NCBI GenBank assembly: GCA_002454015.1
Contig: DKIB01000110.1
Location: 14,248-32,294 of the forward strand
Direction of reading: 5' to 3'
From: Proteobacteria bacterium UBA6729
GTDB taxonomy: Bacteria; Pseudomonadota; Gammaproteobacteria; Porifericomitales; Porifericomitaceae
DNA length: 18,047 bases
Shown piece by piece: positions 14,620 through 18,047 of the stretch (position 1 is the first letter of the stretch; each line of letters opens with the position of its first letter). Position numbers and translations under genes: made by a program. The notes under the pieces were generated by a model, which saw nothing but the letters and a program-made list of their open reading frames with translations, searched no databases and was not told the origin of the DNA.

Positions 14620-15611
14620 ACCAGCAATCACAGGATAACGGGATCCGGGCCAGCACCAATCTGGTGCTGGAACCGGCTGACCAGGAACGGTTGATCAACC
14701 TGTGTGGGCCACAGGATCGCAACCTCCGGCAGGTGGAACAAAAGCTGGGGGTGGAGATTCGCAACTACGGCAGCAGTTTCAGGGTCACCGGCAATGCGGA
14801 ATCGGTGGCTATTACCGGGCAGGTCATCCGTGCACTGTACGACTCCACACAAAATCACACCCTGTCACAGGAGCATGTACACCTGTCGATCTGCGAAAAT
14901 CGCGCACCCTGCCCTGCAACCATGCCGCAGGCAGCCCCGATACGCACGCACGGTACGGCGGTACGAGCCCGCAGTCACAACCAGCATCACTACCTGCAAC
15001 AACTCCGCGAGCATGAGCTGTGCTTTGGCATCGGTCCGGCCGGCACCGGCAAAACCTTTCTGGCCGTGGCCAGTGCAGTAGAGGCGCTGCAGCGCGACCA
15101 GATCAATCGTATCGTGCTGGTGCGTCCTGCGGTGGAGGCCGGAGAACGTCTGGGCTTTTTGCCCGGGGATATGGCCCAGAAGATCGACCCCTACCTGCGG
15201 CCCCTCTACGACAGCCTCGGTACCATGCTGGGCAGTGCACGCATGGAAAAATACATGGACAGCGGGATCATTGAAGTACTGCCACTCGCATTCATGCGCG
15301 GGCACACCCTGAACGAGAGTTTTGTCATCCTGGACGAGGCCCAGAACACCACCATACTGCAAATGCAGATGTTCCTGACCCGCATGGGATATGGTTCACG
15401 GGTCGTGGTCACCGGGGATATCACCCAGATCGATCTGCCGAACAGCCAAGTGTCCGGGTTAACACACGCGCTGGGCATTCTGCGAGATGTGGACGGTGTC
15501 CATTTCACCTTTTTTGATCGCCGCGATGTGGTACGACATCCACTGGTAGCTGCCGTACTTGAGGCCTACGGAAGCGACCGACCGGAGGGTCGGCAGACTA
15601 CGCATGAATGA
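14616..15611 (+). CDS. ybeZ: PhoH-like ATPase YbeZ
   Basis: A 331-residue PhoH-family P-loop ATPase, a partner of YbeY in RNA metabolism. An N-terminal KH-like region ([12 protein letters not shown] onward, about residues 16-90) precedes a linker and the ATPase core. Walker A is GPAGTGKT at 140-147 and Walker B VILDEAQN ends at 244; [13 protein letters not shown] and the Arg-containing [11 protein letters not shown] complete the signature. The likely start is TTG at 14616, whose bases overlap the miaB stop (TTGA); the nearest ATG upstream (14469) would force a 150-base overlap with miaB and an unrelated N-terminus. It overlaps ybeY by eight bases. Confidence 0.94.
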   Translation: MNQQSQDNGIRASTNLVLEPADQERLINLCGPQDRNLRQVEQKLGVEIRNYGSSFRVTGNAESVAITGQVIRALYDSTQNHTLSQEHVHLSICENRAPCPATMPQAAPIRTHGTAVRARSHNQHHYLQQLREHELCFGIGPAGTGKTFLAVASAVEALQRDQINRIVLVRPAVEAGERLGFLPGDMAQKIDPYLRPLYDSLGTMLGSARMEKYMDSGIIEVLPLAFMRGHTLNESFVILDEAQNTTILQMQMFLTRMGYGSRVVVTGDITQIDLPNSQVSGLTHALGILRDVDGVHFTFFDRRDVVRHPLVAAVLEAYGSDRPEGRQTTHE

Positions 15612-16068
15612 CACCGCAGCTGTCTGTATACAATGCCTGCATACCGACCCGGGTGTACCGGATGTGCGCACCCTGCGGCACTGGGCACATCATGCCCTGC
15701 CCCCGCATTACCGGGATGCCGAGCTCACCATCCGTATCGTCGGTGAGGCAGAGGGACTGCGATTGAACCAGCACTGGCGCGGTGGACAGCAGGCCACCAA
15801 CGTGCTGTCCTTCCCGACCCGGGCCCCTGAGCACACCCGCCTCAAACTGCTGGGCGACATTGTGATCTGTGCGCCTGTGGTCGCACGCGAGGCCAGCACA
15901 GCACAGCTGGCACCTGATGCCCACTGGGCGCACATGGTGATACACGGTGTGCTGCACCTGCTGGGACACGACCACCAACGGACCGACGAGGCCCTGCACA
16001 TGGAGCGCCTGGAGGGCCGCATCCTCGGGCAGCTGGGCTTTGACGACCCCTATCAGGAGCGCGGATGA
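15604..16068 (+). CDS. ybeY: Endoribonuclease/rRNA maturation factor YbeY
   Basis: A 154-residue UPF0054 metalloprotein needed for 16S rRNA 3'-end maturation and ribosome quality control. The zinc motif HGVLHLLGHDH gives the ligands H114, H118 and H124. The other conserved block, ATNVLSFPT, followed by LLGDIVIC, is present at about residues 66-87. The ATG at 15604 gives a normal-length protein and overlaps ybeZ by eight bases. A longer frame to 15559 exists but adds residues the family does not have. It ends with an ATGA overlap with ybeX, so the genes are probably translationally coupled. Confidence 0.95.
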   Translation: MNDTAAVCIQCLHTDPGVPDVRTLRHWAHHALPPHYRDAELTIRIVGEAEGLRLNQHWRGGQQATNVLSFPTRAPEHTRLKLLGDIVICAPVVAREASTAQLAPDAHWAHMVIHGVLHLLGHDHQRTDEALHMERLEGRILGQLGFDDPYQERG

Positions 16069-16958
16069 AAGAGCCCGAGCCCGAGCCGACAGAAGTATTG
16101 GAGGAGCCCCCTTCCTGGCGTGAGGTGCTGGAGGTGCTGGCCCTCAAGCTAAGTGGAGAGCAACTCACCCGCAGGGTACTGTTGCAACGCTCCGGTGAAC
16201 GCAGGGCACCGGAACCGGAGACCCTGGAGATGGTGGAAGGCGCCCTGCGCATTGCCAAGCGGCAGGTGCGTGACATCATGGTGCCCAGAATTCGCATGCG
16301 CGTACTGCGGGAAAACGCCCCGGTCAGGGAATGGGTCCGTGCGATCACCGAATCCGGTCACTCGCGCTTCCCCGTGCTGCAGGAGGACAGCGAGCAGGTC
16401 ATCGGCATCCTGATCGCCAAGGATCTGCTGACCCTGCCGAACCACCAGCTGCACCCGAATCCGGCGGCCCGGGATTTGTTGCGCAACGTCAACTTTGTGC
16501 CGGAAAGCAAGCGGCTTAACTCGCTGTTACGCGAGTTCCGGAGCAGTCGCAGCCACATGGCCATTGTGGTGGATGAATATGATGGCATCGCCGGACTGGT
16601 AACCATTGAGGACATCATTGAGGAAATTGTTGGGGAGATTGAAGATGAACACGACCCCGCACCGGAGGCCCATATCCTCCCGGCGGGGGATAATGTCTAT
16701 GCAGTAAATGGCCTGACCCCAATCGGAGAATTTAATGAACACTTTCATACCAGCCTGGAGGATGGTGACTATGAGACGGTGGGGGGACTGGTGCTGAAAC
16801 GCTGTGGTCGCATGCCCGGACCCGGCTATGAGTTCCAATTGGACAGGCTGCACTTCACGGTCCTGAAGGCCGACAAGCGCCGCGTCCATGTCATCCGCAT
16901 CCGCGTGGACCGCGCCACCACCCGTACCGCTGTAGTCTCCGATAGCGACAGCACCTGA
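16065..16958 (+). CDS. ybeX: CBS-domain protein YbeX/CorC
   Basis: A 297-residue CorC/YbeX protein, linked by its family to magnesium/cobalt efflux and, more recently, to ribosome metabolism. After an acidic Pro/Glu N-terminus come two CBS domains. The first starts at VRDIMVPR (68-75) and contains HSRFPVL and IGILIAKDLL; the second has RSHMAIVVDEYDGIAGLVTI and IEDIIEEIVGEIEDE. The transporter-associated CorC_HlyC domain fills the last 80 residues (VNGLTPIGEFNEHF, DYETVGGLVL). There are no membrane helices, so this is the soluble YbeX form. It starts in an ATGA overlap with ybeY and lnt follows after four bases. Confidence 0.95.
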   Translation: MKEPEPEPTEVLEEPPSWREVLEVLALKLSGEQLTRRVLLQRSGERRAPEPETLEMVEGALRIAKRQVRDIMVPRIRMRVLRENAPVREWVRAITESGHSRFPVLQEDSEQVIGILIAKDLLTLPNHQLHPNPAARDLLRNVNFVPESKRLNSLLREFRSSRSHMAIVVDEYDGIAGLVTIEDIIEEIVGEIEDEHDPAPEAHILPAGDNVYAVNGLTPIGEFNEHFHTSLEDGDYETVGGLVLKRCGRMPGPGYEFQLDRLHFTVLKADKRRVHVIRIRVDRATTRTAVVSDSDST

Positions 16959-16962
16959 GGCC

Positions 16963-18047
16963 ATGGCGTGCACCGCGCCGGCCCGCTACCCTGGCGATAT
17001 TGCTGCGTTCACCTGCGGTGCCCTGTTACCCGTAGCGTTTGCACCCCACGAATGGTGGCCTGCCGCCATCATCCTGTGCGCACCACTGCCACTGCTCTGG
17101 TCGGGTTGTAGCGCACGACGGGCGGTACTGCGGGGCTGGCTGTTCGGCATGGCCCTGTTCAGCACCGGACTGTACTGGGTACATATCAGCATCCAGATCT
17201 ACGGGGGCCTGTCAGCACTGGCAGCCTGGTCATTGCTGCTGCTGCTGAGCGCCCTGCTGGCCCTGTGCCCGGCACTGAGCGCACTGCTCTACCACCGGGC
17301 TACCACCGCCTGGCAGCATCCGCTGGTCTGGTGGCTGGCATTCCCGGTTGCGTGGACGCTGGGCGAATGGGTACGCTCCTGGCTGCTGGGCGGCTTTCCC
17401 TGGCTGAGCCTGGGCTATAGTCAGCTCGGCACCCCGCTCGGCAGTTATGCGCCGGTCTTCGGCATCCATGGTGTTGGCTGGCTGACCGCCGCCTCGGCAG
17501 CCGCGCTGGGCAGCCTGTACCTGCATCGCAGGGCCATGCAGTGGGGCTGGTGGGCAGTGGGGCTGATGGCCCTGCTCTGGCTGCCCGGTCTGTATCGCCA
17601 CGAGTGGACCACACGCCAACCGGAGCTGCTGAATGTGGCCCTGGTGCAGGGTGGGTTGCCACAACAGCAGAGCTGGGACAACCTGGAGGACAGGATACGG
17701 CGCTATACCCGACTCAGTGCCCCGCACCGGGACAGGGAGTTGCTGGTCTGGCCGGAGGCGGTGCTCCCCGCCTACCGCAATGAATTGCAACCCCTGCTGA
17801 GTCTGCTCAGTCAACAGACCCATGGGGATTTACTGCTCGGCGTACTGGATACGACGGCAGAACGAACGTATAACAGCCTGATCAAGGCGGGCTCGGCGCA
17901 GGGCAGTGCCTACTACAAGCGACATCTGGTGCCGTTTGGCGAGTACACCCCCCCGGGCCTGCAGTCGATCATGGTCTGGCTGGGCATAACGCTGACTGAC
18001 ATTACGCCTGGCAACAGTGACAGTGCCCTGCTGCCACTGGCTGGGGG
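16963..18047 (+). CDS. lnt: Apolipoprotein N-acyltransferase (C-terminus beyond window)
   Basis: Inner-membrane enzyme that adds the third acyl chain to lipoproteins. 361 codons are present and the frame is open at the window edge. The N-terminal half has several membrane helices with the family stretches LFGMALFSTGLYWVHISIQI, GEWVRSWLLGGFPWLSLGYS and PVFGIHGVGWLT. The nitrilase-like domain begins near residue 220 (VALVQGGLPQQQSW). Two members of the catalytic triad are visible: E265 in LLVWPEAVLPAY and K319 in YYKRHLVPFGEY (E267 and K335 in E. coli). The catalytic cysteine lies beyond the edge. The ATG at 16963 is four bases after ybeX. Confidence 0.96.
   Translation, partial: MACTAPARYPGDIAAFTCGALLPVAFAPHEWWPAAIILCAPLPLLWSGCSARRAVLRGWLFGMALFSTGLYWVHISIQIYGGLSALAAWSLLLLLSALLALCPALSALLYHRATTAWQHPLVWWLAFPVAWTLGEWVRSWLLGGFPWLSLGYSQLGTPLGSYAPVFGIHGVGWLTAASAAALGSLYLHRRAMQWGWWAVGLMALLWLPGLYRHEWTTRQPELLNVALVQGGLPQQQSWDNLEDRIRRYTRLSAPHRDRELLVWPEAVLPAYRNELQPLLSLLSQQTHGDLLLGVLDTTAERTYNSLIKAGSAQGSAYYKRHLVPFGEYTPPGLQSIMVWLGITLTDITPGNSDSALLPLAG

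Noticed and set aside
1..18047. CRISPR array, insertion sequence or prophage genes
   Set aside because: No regularly spaced repeats, terminal inverted repeats with a transposase, or phage structural genes were seen.

Overview
The window looks like chromosomal DNA from a GC-rich gammaproteobacterium. The main reason is the unbroken + strand block miaB–ybeZ(phoH)–ybeY–ybeX(corC)–lnt at the right end, the usual gammaproteobacterial order. The elongator tRNA-Met also resembles the enterobacterial one closely. I cannot place the organism more finely. All names come from reading motifs by eye; no searches were run.

Layout, left to right. (1) 1-3388, minus strand: a BAT/MoxR-type operon read right to left, MoxR AAA+ ATPase – DUF58 – DUF4381 – BatA-like VWA protein, the last cut by the window edge. 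(2) 3493-4834, plus strand: a 110-residue two-helix membrane protein of unknown function, overlapping an HSL-family alpha/beta-hydrolase. (3) 4823-6450, minus strand: an OsmC/Ohr-type thiol protein coupled by a 4-base overlap to a ferredoxin-reductase-like flavoprotein. (4) 6451-6984: a partly AT-rich stretch with no convincing gene but with repeats, a small palindrome and a possible promoter. (5) 6985-7950, minus strand: a two-gene cassette in which both genes are broken, a DUF6036-type nucleotidyltransferase with a frameshift and a partner with an internal amber codon. (6) 8001-8078, plus strand: tRNA-Met(CAU) behind a near-consensus sigma-70 promoter. (7) 8080-13199, minus strand: a compact run tupA-tupB-tupC (tungstate ABC importer) – cysS – GAF/HD-GYP protein. 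(8) 13270 to the end, plus strand: miaB–ybeZ–ybeY–ybeX–lnt, with lnt cut by the edge.

How the genes work together. The BAT block is a chaperone/VWA membrane module. The OsmC–reductase pair could be a peroxide or thiol detoxification unit with its own reductant supply. The tup genes import tungstate; cysS and a probable c-di-GMP phosphodiesterase follow on the same strand. The miaB block covers tRNA modification (MiaB), rRNA maturation (YbeY), an RNA-linked ATPase (YbeZ), and envelope functions (YbeX, Lnt).

The most interesting points are these. The 70-base divergent region between tupA and miaB holds overlapping promoters, an 11-bp direct repeat 30 bp apart and a 21-bp near-perfect palindrome touching the miaB ATG. 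The -10 boxes of tupA and cysS sit so close to their start codons that the mRNAs could be leaderless. The DUF6036 cassette is doubly damaged beside an intact tRNA gene. No mobile element, CRISPR array or clear intrinsic terminator was found.
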